The notes below the pieces were generated by a model. It ran no database searches and was not told where the DNA came from. It saw only the letters and a list, made by a program, of their open reading frames with translations. A stretch of 64,000 nt of DNA, from NCBI RefSeq assembly GCF_011174775.1, contig NZ_JAANHS010000009.1:1-64000 (forward strand), in the 5' to 3' direction. The translations under genes and the position numbers were made by a program. Shown one piece after another: positions 46,033 to 53,963 of the stretch. Position 1 is the stretch's first letter. The number at the start of each line of letters is the position of its first letter. Origin of the DNA: Rhodobacter calidifons. GTDB lineage: Bacteria; Pseudomonadota; Alphaproteobacteria; Rhodobacterales; Rhodobacteraceae.

Positions 46033-46752
46033 CTAGGGGTGGATATGCACCAGACCGCCGGTCTCGCCTTCCAGGGGTCCGTGCTCGGCCGAGGTCGGCT
46101 TCTGCAAGGCGGCGAGGAGGACGGGGACCGGGGTCCAATAGGGCACATACCATTCCTGATCCACCTCAAGCACCAGCGCGCGGTCGGTGGCGGCGTCATA
46201 GGCGCCGATCAGGCTGACATGCGGGCCGTCCCAGTCGCCGGTGACGACGCCCTGGTTGAAGTCGATCATGACCACATCGGCGGCGCTTTCCTCGTTCCGG
46301 GCCAGCACCGCGCGCAGGGCCTCTACACTGTCGGGGCGGATCGCGGTGGCGGTCTGGCTCATGCCGCGCGCCTTCAGGGCGGCGGCGGTGAAGTCCAGCA
46401 GTTGCTGGAAGGTCACCCCGTCGCCGCCTTCGGCCGAAAGGGCGGCCCATTCGGCATTGCCCACCAGGTCAAGGAGGGCGGGTTGGGTCATCACCGGGTC
46501 CTCCGCCGCCGCCGGCAGGCCCTGAAGCCCGTTCAGCGCGGCGGTGACTGCGGCGATGGAACAGGCCGAACTGGTGAACTGCGGTTTCACGAAGGGCGCG
46601 AAGGCCCAGTAGTCGGGTGCGGGGCTGGTGCGCAGATAGGCGTAATCGACCGTCACGGCCACGGCATCGGGCCCGAGTTTCGGCTGCGCAGGCTCGGCCA
46701 GGGCAGGTGCGGCGAGCAGGGCGACGAGCAGGACGGCGCGGCAGGGATGCAT
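46033..46752 (-). CDS. Periplasmic phytochelatin-synthase-like cysteine peptidase
   Basis: A 239-residue exported protein with signal peptide MHPCRAVLLVALLAAPALA. The papain-like core of the phytochelatin synthase family is visible with a full triad: Cys64 (TSSACSIAAVTAALNG), His178 (GDWDGPHVSLIGAYD) and Asp198 (VLEVDQEWYVPYW). Bacterial members usually only deglycinate glutathione and lack the eukaryotic C-terminal Cys-rich domain, as here. The neighbouring ChrA suggests a heavy-metal theme, which is inference. Confidence 0.85.
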   Translation of the reverse strand: MHPCRAVLLVALLAAPALAEPAQPKLGPDAVAVTVDYAYLRTSPAPDYWAFAPFVKPQFTSSACSIAAVTAALNGLQGLPAAAEDPVMTQPALLDLVGNAEWAALSAEGGDGVTFQQLLDFTAAALKARGMSQTATAIRPDSVEALRAVLARNEESAADVVMIDFNQGVVTGDWDGPHVSLIGAYDAATDRALVLEVDQEWYVPYWTPVPVLLAALQKPTSAEHGPLEGETGGLVHIHP

Positions 46753-46834
46753 CGGGGAACCTTCGGGCGGGGCGGTTGCGGGGCGATGCGCAGAAGGCTA
46801 GGGACAGGTCCCCGGGCGGTCAAGCGATCTGGAG

Positions 46835-47135
46835 TCAGCCGATGGGCTTCGTCAGTTCGCGCAAGAGCTTGCGCCGCAGCGTGACGGCATGGTCCCCAAG
46901 GCCCCGCGCGGTGACGACAAAGCCGTCGGGCGTGACGATCCGGCGCCGGTAGTGGGGGTGATCGGGATGGCCTGGCCGGCCTAGTCGATGGCGATGGCAT
47001 TGATCGAGATGCCCGCGGCGATCGCCTCGTCCCGGGCGCGGGCGTCGATGAAGCCCGGCTTCTCCTGACCGTCACCGGACCTGTCGATGACGCGGCGGGG
47101 GCGGTCAGGCAGAGAAGGAGGGCCGCGCGCAGCAT
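46835..47135 (-). pseudogene. Remnant of a DUF1194 (VWA-like) gene
   Basis: Three pieces of one gene remain in different frames. From the ATG at 47135, MLRAALLLCLTAPAA is the signal peptide. A second frame gives RRVIDRSGDGQEKPGF and RDEAIAAGISINAIAID, ending in TAG at 46981-46983. A third gives HPHYRRRIVTPDGFVV and LRRKLLRELTKPIG, ending at 46835. These match the DUF1194 N-terminus and C-terminus. Most of the middle is deleted. Confidence 0.75.
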
Positions 47136-47225
47136 TTGGCCGGATGGGGCGGCCGGCGGTCTGTGGCAAGCTGCTCGTCGGGAACGGCGTCCCTCCTTGC
47201 TGTCGGTCGCAACGAGGAGACGACG

Positions 47226-47257
47226 TCGAACGAGGAGCCGTCGAACGAGGAGCCGTC
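47226..47257. repeat. Short tandem repeat downstream of ssrA
   Basis: GTCGAACGAGGAGCC occurs twice in direct tandem. It lies between the tmRNA coding piece and the DUF1194 remnant. Confidence 0.6.
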
Positions 47258-47577
47258 GGGGAAGGTGCAGGTTTCTGTTGCCAGGTACCTGCGAACCCCG
47301 CCTTGCGGGGCTAACCGCAAGGACTTGGTTTTGGTCTTGCGAGCCGCTTACGCGGCCAGCGCCACCGGAGCACGGTTGTCGTTGGCAACTGTGATCATGG
47401 ACCGATAACGGTGGTACCTCACCGAGCGAAAGCTGGCCTCTTTGGTCGTTCGTCGATCCTATTTCGGCCCCTTGCCCCCGCAACGAACGGGTGTCTGGTG
47501 GAGCCGCCGGGTACCGCCCCCGGGTCCGAGCCGATTATTACAGGTGCGTTTATCGCCATAGTCGGGTTGCCCCGACA
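47255..47577 (-). ncRNA. ssrA: Permuted two-piece tmRNA
   Basis: The tag frame 47386-47348 encodes ANDNRAPVALAA plus stop, an alphaproteobacterial tmRNA tag. The gene is permuted: the acceptor piece comes first and ends GGCGGCTCCACCA with CCA at 47498-47496, then about 25 nt of internal spacer, then the coding piece beginning GGGGCCGAAATAGGATCGAC at 47471. Its GGGGCC can pair with GGCTCC to form the acceptor stem. The 3' limit of the coding piece (about 47255) and the 5' limit of the acceptor piece are approximate. Confidence 0.93.
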
Positions 47578-47583
47578 GCAGTC

Positions 47584-47612
47584 AATATAGGCGGCAGCGG
47601 CGGGGGACGCAA
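47584..47612 (-). promoter_or_regulatory. Promoter of ssrA
   Basis: On the minus strand a -35 TTGCGT (47612-47607), 17-bp spacer and -10 TATATT (47589-47584) place transcription start near 47577, just before the acceptor piece. Confidence 0.75.
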
Positions 47613-47718
47613 GGGCGGGGGGCGCTTGCAGAAAGCTTGCGCGAGGCGGGAAATCAAGGGGATGGCCGAGGATGGGCAAGCACGGCACGCGCGGAACGGC
47701 AGGGCCTTCCACCCTGAC

Positions 47719-49305
47719 CTAGCCGGATCGGGACTGGACGACCGACACGTCCTTCCGCCCGGCCTCGACCGCCCGGCTGGCCTGATCGGCCAGACCGATC
47801 CCGGCCTGGGTCATCGTCTGGTAGATATGCGTCGCCCCGGCGGACCTGAGCCGCTGGACGTGATCCTCGTAAAGCGCATGCGAGACGATCGGGCCGGAAA
47901 AGCCCTTCTGCCGCAGGGCACGCGCGGCGCTTTCCTTGGCCTCGACACTGTCCATCGCCAGGATGACGCACTCCACCGCCGCCATGCGCAAGCCGCGCCA
48001 GAACCCGGCATCCTCGACATCGGCAAAGAGCACGTTGCGGCCCGCGGCGACATGGCCGGCGACGCGGTAGGTATCGGCGTCGATCCCCACGATCCGGGCG
48101 GGGCCGCCGTCGAGCCGGTCGTAGGCGGCGGTTCCGGTGCGCCCCATGCCGAGGATCAGCACGCTGGCCGTGCCGAGATCGGTCGGCAGCTCGTCGCGGT
48201 GGACGCGCCGGGGCTCGAACCGGCCGAGCCAGGGCTCGATCCGCTGAAACAGGCGCTGGGACAGCCGGTCGAGCTGTGCGGCGAAGAGGAAGGACAGGCT
48301 GACGGTCAGCGCCAGAGGCACCAGCCAGTCGGGCAGCACCCCGGCGGCGACGATCAGGCTGAACTCGGAATAGGAGGTCAGGTTGACAGCGGCAAGGAAG
48401 GCGGTGCGGGCGCGCAGCCGGGACATGAGGAGAAGCGCAAAGAACAGCGCCCCCTTCAGCGGCAAGAGCAGCACAAGCAGCACCGCGATCAGCAGGTCGC
48501 CCGGCCCGGGCAGCCCCGACATGCCGATCTGAAGAAAGAAGCCGACGAGGAACAGCTCCTTCAGGCTCCAGAGCGCATCCGACAGTTCCTTGGCGCGCGG
48601 GTGGGTGGACAGAAGGATGCCCATCGCGAGCGCGCCGATTTCCGACCCCAGTCCGACCGCATCGAAGACGGCGCCGCCAAGGACCAGCGACAGCAGCATG
48701 CCCACCAGCACCAGAAGCTCGTCATGGCCGGAAATGTCGAGCAGCCAGTGCAGCACCGGGCGCAAGAGCGGCAGGGCGGCAAGCAGGGGGATGGCCCAAG
48801 GCGAAGGGGTCTGGCCGCTGAAGATGGCCAGCACGGCCAGCGCGATGATGTCCTGCACGATCAGGATGCCGATGGCGGTGCGGCCGTAGAAGGCGCGGAT
48901 GTCGCGCCTGGCTTCCAGCACCTTGGCCGAGAAGACGGTGGAGGAGAAGGACAGGACCACGCCCAGCAGCAGCGCCGTCCGCCCGTCGAGGGCAAGGAAG
49001 AGCGTCAGCCCGAGGCTGAGGACCGCGGTGGTGACCGCGCTCTGGACCAGCGCGCCGGTCAGGACCTGCGGCTGCGCCAGCTGGCCGAGCCGAAGCTTCA
49101 GTCCGACCCCGAACAGCAGCAGCAGCACCCCGAAATGCGCGACATGGTCGAGGACGGGGCTGGCATAGTCGGGAAGGCCCAGCGGCGGTCCGGCGGCATG
49201 GATGGCGAAGCCCGCCAGCAGGAAACCCACCAGCGGCGGCAGGCCGACCTGGCGGACGGCCAGCCCGAAGACGAAGGCGAAGCTGAGGCAGAGGGTTTCG
49301 AACAT
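47719..49305 (-). CDS. CPA2-family cation:proton antiporter with TrkA-N domain
   Basis: A 528-residue membrane protein with about 12 hydrophobic segments (VGFLLAGFAIHAAGPPLG, GVVLSFSSTVFSAKVLE, TSYSEFSLIVAAG) and a C-terminal NAD-binding TrkA-N domain (VLILGMGRTGTAAYDRL). It resembles YbaL/KefB-type exchangers and differs from the paralogue at 7742. Ion specificity is unknown. Confidence 0.9.
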   Translation of the reverse strand: MFETLCLSFAFVFGLAVRQVGLPPLVGFLLAGFAIHAAGPPLGLPDYASPVLDHVAHFGVLLLLFGVGLKLRLGQLAQPQVLTGALVQSAVTTAVLSLGLTLFLALDGRTALLLGVVLSFSSTVFSAKVLEARRDIRAFYGRTAIGILIVQDIIALAVLAIFSGQTPSPWAIPLLAALPLLRPVLHWLLDISGHDELLVLVGMLLSLVLGGAVFDAVGLGSEIGALAMGILLSTHPRAKELSDALWSLKELFLVGFFLQIGMSGLPGPGDLLIAVLLVLLLPLKGALFFALLLMSRLRARTAFLAAVNLTSYSEFSLIVAAGVLPDWLVPLALTVSLSFLFAAQLDRLSQRLFQRIEPWLGRFEPRRVHRDELPTDLGTASVLILGMGRTGTAAYDRLDGGPARIVGIDADTYRVAGHVAAGRNVLFADVEDAGFWRGLRMAAVECVILAMDSVEAKESAARALRQKGFSGPIVSHALYEDHVQRLRSAGATHIYQTMTQAGIGLADQASRAVEAGRKDVSVVQSRSG

Positions 49306-49510
49306 GGCAGACGGGCCTCGGTTCAGTCCGGATTACCGGCCGGATCGGGCGCGCGCAACCGGAATGGTCGGTCGGGCCGGCTGGCGCGGCGTCAGGCCCT
49401 TGCCCGTCGCGCTGCCGGTTCCGCCGCAGGTCATCGGCAGAGACCCTGCCCCGGGGAAGCCCGCCACGAGAGACGTTCCCCTGCGCCGATCGGCAGGCGG
49501 CAGACGCAAG

Positions 49511-49536
49511 GCGCCCGGGGGAGATCCCCCGGGCGC
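49511..49536. terminator. Perfect GC-rich hairpin downstream of the binding-protein gene
   Basis: GCGCCCGGGGGA and TCCCCCGGGCGC pair perfectly over 12 bp around a GA loop, 38 bp beyond the stop of the leftward gene at 49575. No U-run follows, so it is called a terminator-like hairpin only. Confidence 0.55.
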
Positions 49537-49574
49537 CCGGTTCCCGGTCGGGTCGTGTCAGGCCGGATGCCTGA

Positions 49575-50621
49575 TCAGAACCCCGACTTGATCATCTCGA
49601 ATTCCTCGATCATGCGGTCGCGCATCGCGGTCGAGGGCGGGTCCTGGACGAAAAGCGGCGTGTCGATCGGATCGACGAAGGCGGCCTTCAGCGCCTCGGG
49701 CGGGATCTCGGCCATGGCCGCATCGTTGGCCAGCGCATAGCCGATCGCGTCCAGCAGGGGCTGGGCCGAGGAATGGGCGAGCAGCGAGTTCATCAGGTCA
49801 TAGGCCTTGTCCTCGGACCCCGGGCCGTTCTTCATGTTGACGAAGCCGCAGAACCAGGTCGCCGCCCCCTCGGCCGGGGCGCGGTTGAAGCCCACGGGGA
49901 AGTTCTCGGCCTGAAGGATGGCGACGGGGTCGTTCCAGGACCAGGCCACCTGCACCTCGCCCGAGGCCATGAGCTGCGACAGTTCCGAAGGGTCGGCCCA
50001 GTAGGCGCGGACGTTGGGATGCACCTTGCGCAGCCAGTCGGCTGCGGCCTGGAACTGTTCGTCGGTCACGTTGTCCCACGAGGTCACGCCGGTTGCCATG
50101 AAGGCCAGCGACCAGACGTCGTCGGTGTTGTCGGGCAGCGCGATGCGGCGGGCGTACTTCGGGTCGGCGAAGACCTGGACCGTCGCCACATCCTCGACCG
50201 GGACGGTTTCGGTGTTGTAGGCGATGGCGGTGTAGGCATAGTCGGTCGGGATGAACCACACGCCCTGGTCGTCCTTGAAGGCATCGGCCATGCGCGCGGG
50301 GATATTGGCGAATTCGGGGATGCGCGAGACATCCCAGGGCTCGATCAGGCCGGCCTCCATGTAGCGGGGCACGGCGGCGGCGCAGGGGTGGACGACATCG
50401 GTGCGGAAGCCCGAGGAGACCTTCTGGAAAGCCTCGTCGTCGTCGGCGAAGAAGATGTAGGTCGGCTTCTGGCCGTGCTTTTCGACATAGGGTTGCAGCA
50501 TGCCGTCGATCTCCCAGCCGGCCCAGTCGAGCACGGTCAGCTCCGGATCGGCGGCACGGGCGGCGACGGACAGCGACAGCACCGAGGCTGCGCCAAGAAG
50601 GGCGATGGATCTGCGGCTCAT
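49575..50621 (-). CDS. Orphan ABC substrate-binding protein, PotD/PotF-like
   Basis: A 348-residue periplasmic protein with a signal peptide (SIALLGAASVLSLSVAARA). The fold matches spermidine/putrescine-type binding proteins (LTVLDWAGWEIDGMLQPYV, VWFIPTDYAYTAIAYNTE, VAWSWNDPVAILQ). No permease or ATPase gene is adjacent. The start MSRRSIALL at 50621 is used. Ligand unknown; a polyamine or amino acid derivative is likely. Confidence 0.87.
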   Translation of the reverse strand: MSRRSIALLGAASVLSLSVAARAADPELTVLDWAGWEIDGMLQPYVEKHGQKPTYIFFADDDEAFQKVSSGFRTDVVHPCAAAVPRYMEAGLIEPWDVSRIPEFANIPARMADAFKDDQGVWFIPTDYAYTAIAYNTETVPVEDVATVQVFADPKYARRIALPDNTDDVWSLAFMATGVTSWDNVTDEQFQAAADWLRKVHPNVRAYWADPSELSQLMASGEVQVAWSWNDPVAILQAENFPVGFNRAPAEGAATWFCGFVNMKNGPGSEDKAYDLMNSLLAHSSAQPLLDAIGYALANDAAMAEIPPEALKAAFVDPIDTPLFVQDPPSTAMRDRMIEEFEMIKSGF

Positions 50622-51060
50622 TTGGGCTCCTCTGCATGGCATGCCGGCGGCAGCGAAGGTCGCCGGTCGTTTGGTGTTCGCGGACGGAAACGGGGGCCCC
50701 CTCGGCGCCCGTCGATGCGGTCAAGTTGGTCAAGCGGCCGCAAAAGGACAAGGGGAAAGTGCAGGATTTCGCGGCCTGCGCCGCAGGAAGCTGCGCAAAT
50801 TCGGGTGACCGGGCGTCAGGCTGCCCGATCGCGGGGCGATCGACCTTCGGGCATCCGGGTTTGGCGGGGGGGCGGCAGGAGCAGCCCCCGGGGTTGCGCG
50901 CGGGCGGCGGGCTTGCTAGGTCTGGCCGCGAGGTCGGGGCTGCCCGGCCTCTGGCGCGCGGCGAGACATCCGCGCGTCCGGCTGGAAGACCTGCCGCAGA
51001 CGGGACCGTCCCGCACTGCGTGCGGCCGCCCGGCCTGCGGCCCCAGAAGGGAGTCGCGCC
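50622..51060. other. Intergenic region without a gene
   Basis: This 439-bp divergent spacer holds only high-G+C shadow frames. I see no credible ORF, RNA or repeat. It should contain the promoters of the flanking genes. Confidence 0.6.
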
Positions 51061-52287
51061 GTGGCGCTTGATCTTGATTTCGTCCGTTCGCAGTTTCCGG
51101 CCTTTGCCTCGCCGGTCCTGTCCTCCCATGCCTTCTTCGAGAACGCCGGCGGAAGCTACCCCTGCGTGCAGGTGGTGGACCGGCTGACCCGCTTCTACCG
51201 CGACCGCAAGGTGCAACCCTACGGGCCCTATCCGGGGGCGCAGGCGGGCGGGGCCGAGATGGACGAGGCGCGCGACCGGCTGGCGGCGATGATGGGGGTG
51301 GCGCGCGAGGAAGTGTCCTTCGGGCCTTCGACCAGCGCCAACACCTATGTGCTGGCGCAGGCGGTGCGGACCTGGCTGTCCGGGACGGGCGGCGCGGTGG
51401 TGGTCACGAACCAGGATCACGAGGCAAACTCCGGCGTCTGGCGGCGGCTGGCCGAGGCGGGGATCGAGGTGCGGGAGTGGAAACTGGACCCGGCGACCGG
51501 GTCGCTGGATCCCCAGGCGCTGGCGGCGCTGCTGGCGGATGGCAAGGTGCGGCTGGTGTGCTTTCCGCACTGTTCCAACGTGATCGCCGAGATCAACGAC
51601 GTCGCGGCGATCTGTGCGATGGCCAAGGCTGCCGGGGCGCGGACCGTGGTGGACGGGGTGAGTTACGCGCCGCACGGTTTCCCGGATATCCCGGCGCTGG
51701 GCTGTGACGTCTATCTGTTCTCGGCCTACAAGACCTATGGGCCGCATCAGGGGATCATGGTGCTGCGTGAGGCCTTCGGGATGGAACTGCCGGGGCAGGG
51801 GCATTTCTTCAACCATGGGGTGCTTTACAAGCGGCATACGCCCGCCGGGCCGGATCACGCCCAGATCGCGGCCTGCGCGGGGATGGCCGATTACATCGAC
51901 GCCCTGGCCGAGCGGCACGGGATCACCGGCGATGCGGCCGCGCGCAACCGCGGGGTGCATGACCTGATGCGCCGCCAGGAAATGGCGGTGATCCAGCCCT
52001 TGCTGGACTATCTGGGCGGTCGGAACGACCTGCGGCTGCTCGGGCCGCGCGACGCGGGGCGGCGGGCGCCGACGGTGGCGGTCGAACTGGACCGTCCGGC
52101 GGAACCTGTCAGCGAAGAGCTCGGCCGCGCGGGCATCGCCTGCTGGGCGGGCGATTTCTATGCGGTGCGGCCTCTGGAGGCCCTGGGCATCCCGCGCGAG
52201 AAGGGGGTGCTGCGGATGTCGGCGGTGCACTATACCAGCGCCGAAGAGGTCTTGCGCCTGATCACCGCGCTGGACCGGCTGCTTTAG
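51061..52287 (+). CDS. Class V aminotransferase (cysteine desulfurase-like fold)
   Basis: A 408-residue PLP enzyme of fold type I with a GTG start behind AAGGGAG. Motifs are AFFENAGGSYPC at the N-terminus, TNQDHEANSGVWRRL, VDGVSYAPHGFPD and LFSAYKTYGPHQG with the PLP Lys. The family includes cysteine desulfurases, kynureninases and isopenicillin-N epimerase-like proteins; no SUF/ISC genes are adjacent, so the substrate is open. Confidence 0.87.
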   Translation: MALDLDFVRSQFPAFASPVLSSHAFFENAGGSYPCVQVVDRLTRFYRDRKVQPYGPYPGAQAGGAEMDEARDRLAAMMGVAREEVSFGPSTSANTYVLAQAVRTWLSGTGGAVVVTNQDHEANSGVWRRLAEAGIEVREWKLDPATGSLDPQALAALLADGKVRLVCFPHCSNVIAEINDVAAICAMAKAAGARTVVDGVSYAPHGFPDIPALGCDVYLFSAYKTYGPHQGIMVLREAFGMELPGQGHFFNHGVLYKRHTPAGPDHAQIAACAGMADYIDALAERHGITGDAAARNRGVHDLMRRQEMAVIQPLLDYLGGRNDLRLLGPRDAGRRAPTVAVELDRPAEPVSEELGRAGIACWAGDFYAVRPLEALGIPREKGVLRMSAVHYTSAEEVLRLITALDRLL

Positions 52288-52382
52288 GCCGTGCCAACCG
52301 GCGCGCTGGCGCGCAAGCCCTTGCGGCCTTCGCTTGCGCATGAAGCCCCGCAAGGGAAGGTGTCGGGGGGCTTCGCGCTCCG

Positions 52383-52428
52383 CCCCCCCCCCCCCCCCCC
52401 CCGCCGCATGGATATTTTTGCAGGGTTG
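52383..52428. repeat. 20-C homopolymer and repeat-family remnant
   Basis: Twenty consecutive C (52383-52402) are followed by GCATGGATATTTTTGCAGGG. The GGATATTT part recurs in the elements at 56578 and 57824. The tract length may be unreliable in assembly. Confidence 0.7.
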
Positions 52429-52439
52429 AAAGGGGTTAG

Positions 52440-52471
52440 GGTGATCTGTCCCGCCGGGGCGGTCGTAATGT
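52440..52471 (+). promoter_or_regulatory. Candidate RpoE (ECF sigma-E, ChrR-controlled) promoter
   Basis: GGTGATCT (TGATCT at 52442-52447), an 18-bp spacer and CGTAATG (TAATG at 52466-52470) resemble RpoE promoters of Rhodobacter sphaeroides (TGATCC...TAAG type). The phr start codon is 24 bp downstream. Photolyase and cyclopropane synthase genes are known members of that singlet-oxygen regulon. Confidence 0.65.
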
Positions 52472-52493
52472 CGGCTGTGTGAAGGGCTGGGGA

Positions 52494-53909
52494 ATGACTG
52501 ACGCGCCGTTGATCCTGTGGTTCCGCCGCGACCTGCGGCTGGGCGACCAGCCGATGCTGGCGGCGGCGGCGGCCCTGGGGCGTCCGCTGCTGCCGCTGTT
52601 CATCCTGGATCCGGAAACCGAAGCCCAGGGCGCGGCGCCGAAGTGGCGGCTGGGGCTTGCGGTCGCGGCCTTTGCCGAGGCGCTGGAGGCAAGGGGCCTG
52701 CGCCTCGTGCTGCGTCGGGGGCCGGCGCTGGAGGTCCTGCGCGGGCTGGTGGCCGAGACGGGTGCGGCCGGGGTCTGGTGGTCGCGGCTCTATGATCCGC
52801 CAAGCGTTGCACGCGACACCGCGGTCAAGACGGCGCTGAAGGGCGCAGGGCTGGAGGCGCGCAGTTTCGCCGGCCACCTCCTGCACGAGCCCTGGGAGGT
52901 CGAGACCGGGCAGGGCGGGTTCTACCGGGTGTTCACGCCGTTCTGGAAGGCCGTGCGGGACCGGCCGGTGCCGCCTCCGGCGCCGGCGCCGGACCGGCTG
53001 CGGGGCCTCGACAGCTGGCCGATGTCGGACCGGCTTGCCGACTGGCGACTCGGCGCGGCGATGCACCGGGGGGCCGAGATCGTCGCGCGGTATCAGGCGG
53101 TGGGCGAGGCGGCGGCGCGGGCGAAGCTGGCGGCCTTCCTCGCCGGACCCGTGGCGCGCTACGGCGAGTTGCGGGATGTCCCGGCGGTGGCGGGAACCTC
53201 GCGACTGTCCGAGAACCTGACCTATGGCGAGATCGGGATCCGCGAGGTCTGGCACGCGGCGCTGCGGCGGCGCGAGGAGGGGGCCGCCGGGGGGGCGGAG
53301 AGCTTCCTGCGCGAGCTTGCCTGGCGCAATTTCAGCTATCACCTGATGCATCACACGCCGCAGATCACCCGCAGCAACTGGAAACCCGAATGGGACGCCT
53401 TCCCCTGGCGCGGCGACAGCGCCGAGGCCGAACGCTGGCGGCGGGGCATGACGGGAGAGCCCTTCGTCGATGCGGGCCTGCGCGAGATGTATGTCACGGG
53501 AACGATGCACAACCGGGTGCGGATGGTCGTGGCAAGCTATCTGACCAAGCATCTTCTGACGCATTGGCGGCTGGGCCTGGACTGGTTCGCCGACTGCCTG
53601 ACCGACTGGGACCCGGCGGCGAATGCGATGGGGTGGCAATGGGTTGCGGGGTCCGGACCGGACGCCGCGCCCTATTTCCGCGTGTTCAACCCCGCGGGGC
53701 AGGCAGAGAAATTCGATGCCGGAGGCGCCTATCGGCGGCGGTTCCTGGCCGAGCTGTCGCCCGACCCCGGAGCCGAGGCGCTGGCCTATTTCGACGCGGT
53801 GCCGCGGTCCTGGGCGCTGCGGCCCGATCAGCCCTATCCCGCGCCGGTGGTGGACCTCGCCGAGGGGCGCGCGCGTGCCCTTGCGGCATATGGAGCACGA
53901 AATGCTTGA
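52494..53909 (+). CDS. phrB: Deoxyribodipyrimidine photolyase
   Basis: A 471-residue FAD and antenna-cofactor enzyme that repairs cyclobutane pyrimidine dimers with light. The N-terminal antenna domain starts LILWFRRDLRLGDQPML. The FAD domain has RELAWRNFSYHLMHH, MTGEPFVDAGLREMYVTGTMHNRVRM and WDPAANAMGWQWVAGSGPDAAPYFR (seen in parts). The ATG at 52494 is chosen over a GTG at 52479 because AAGGG lies between them. Confidence 0.93.
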   Translation: MTDAPLILWFRRDLRLGDQPMLAAAAALGRPLLPLFILDPETEAQGAAPKWRLGLAVAAFAEALEARGLRLVLRRGPALEVLRGLVAETGAAGVWWSRLYDPPSVARDTAVKTALKGAGLEARSFAGHLLHEPWEVETGQGGFYRVFTPFWKAVRDRPVPPPAPAPDRLRGLDSWPMSDRLADWRLGAAMHRGAEIVARYQAVGEAAARAKLAAFLAGPVARYGELRDVPAVAGTSRLSENLTYGEIGIREVWHAALRRREEGAAGGAESFLRELAWRNFSYHLMHHTPQITRSNWKPEWDAFPWRGDSAEAERWRRGMTGEPFVDAGLREMYVTGTMHNRVRMVVASYLTKHLLTHWRLGLDWFADCLTDWDPAANAMGWQWVAGSGPDAAPYFRVFNPAGQAEKFDAGGAYRRRFLAELSPDPGAEALAYFDAVPRSWALRPDQPYPAPVVDLAEGRARALAAYGARNA

Positions 53910-53963
53910 GCAAAGCCGCGCCTTTGGCGAAACTGGCGGCGAAAAGACCCTGTGGGGGGGGAC

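Noticed and set aside
47105-47483. Several short frames over the tmRNA region
   Set aside because: They cover ssrA and the short tandem repeat; the RNA explains the sequence.
49798-52353. 851-residue minus frame across the binding-protein gene, the spacer and the aminotransferase
   Set aside because: Composition is that of a shadow and it spans two well supported genes in other frames.
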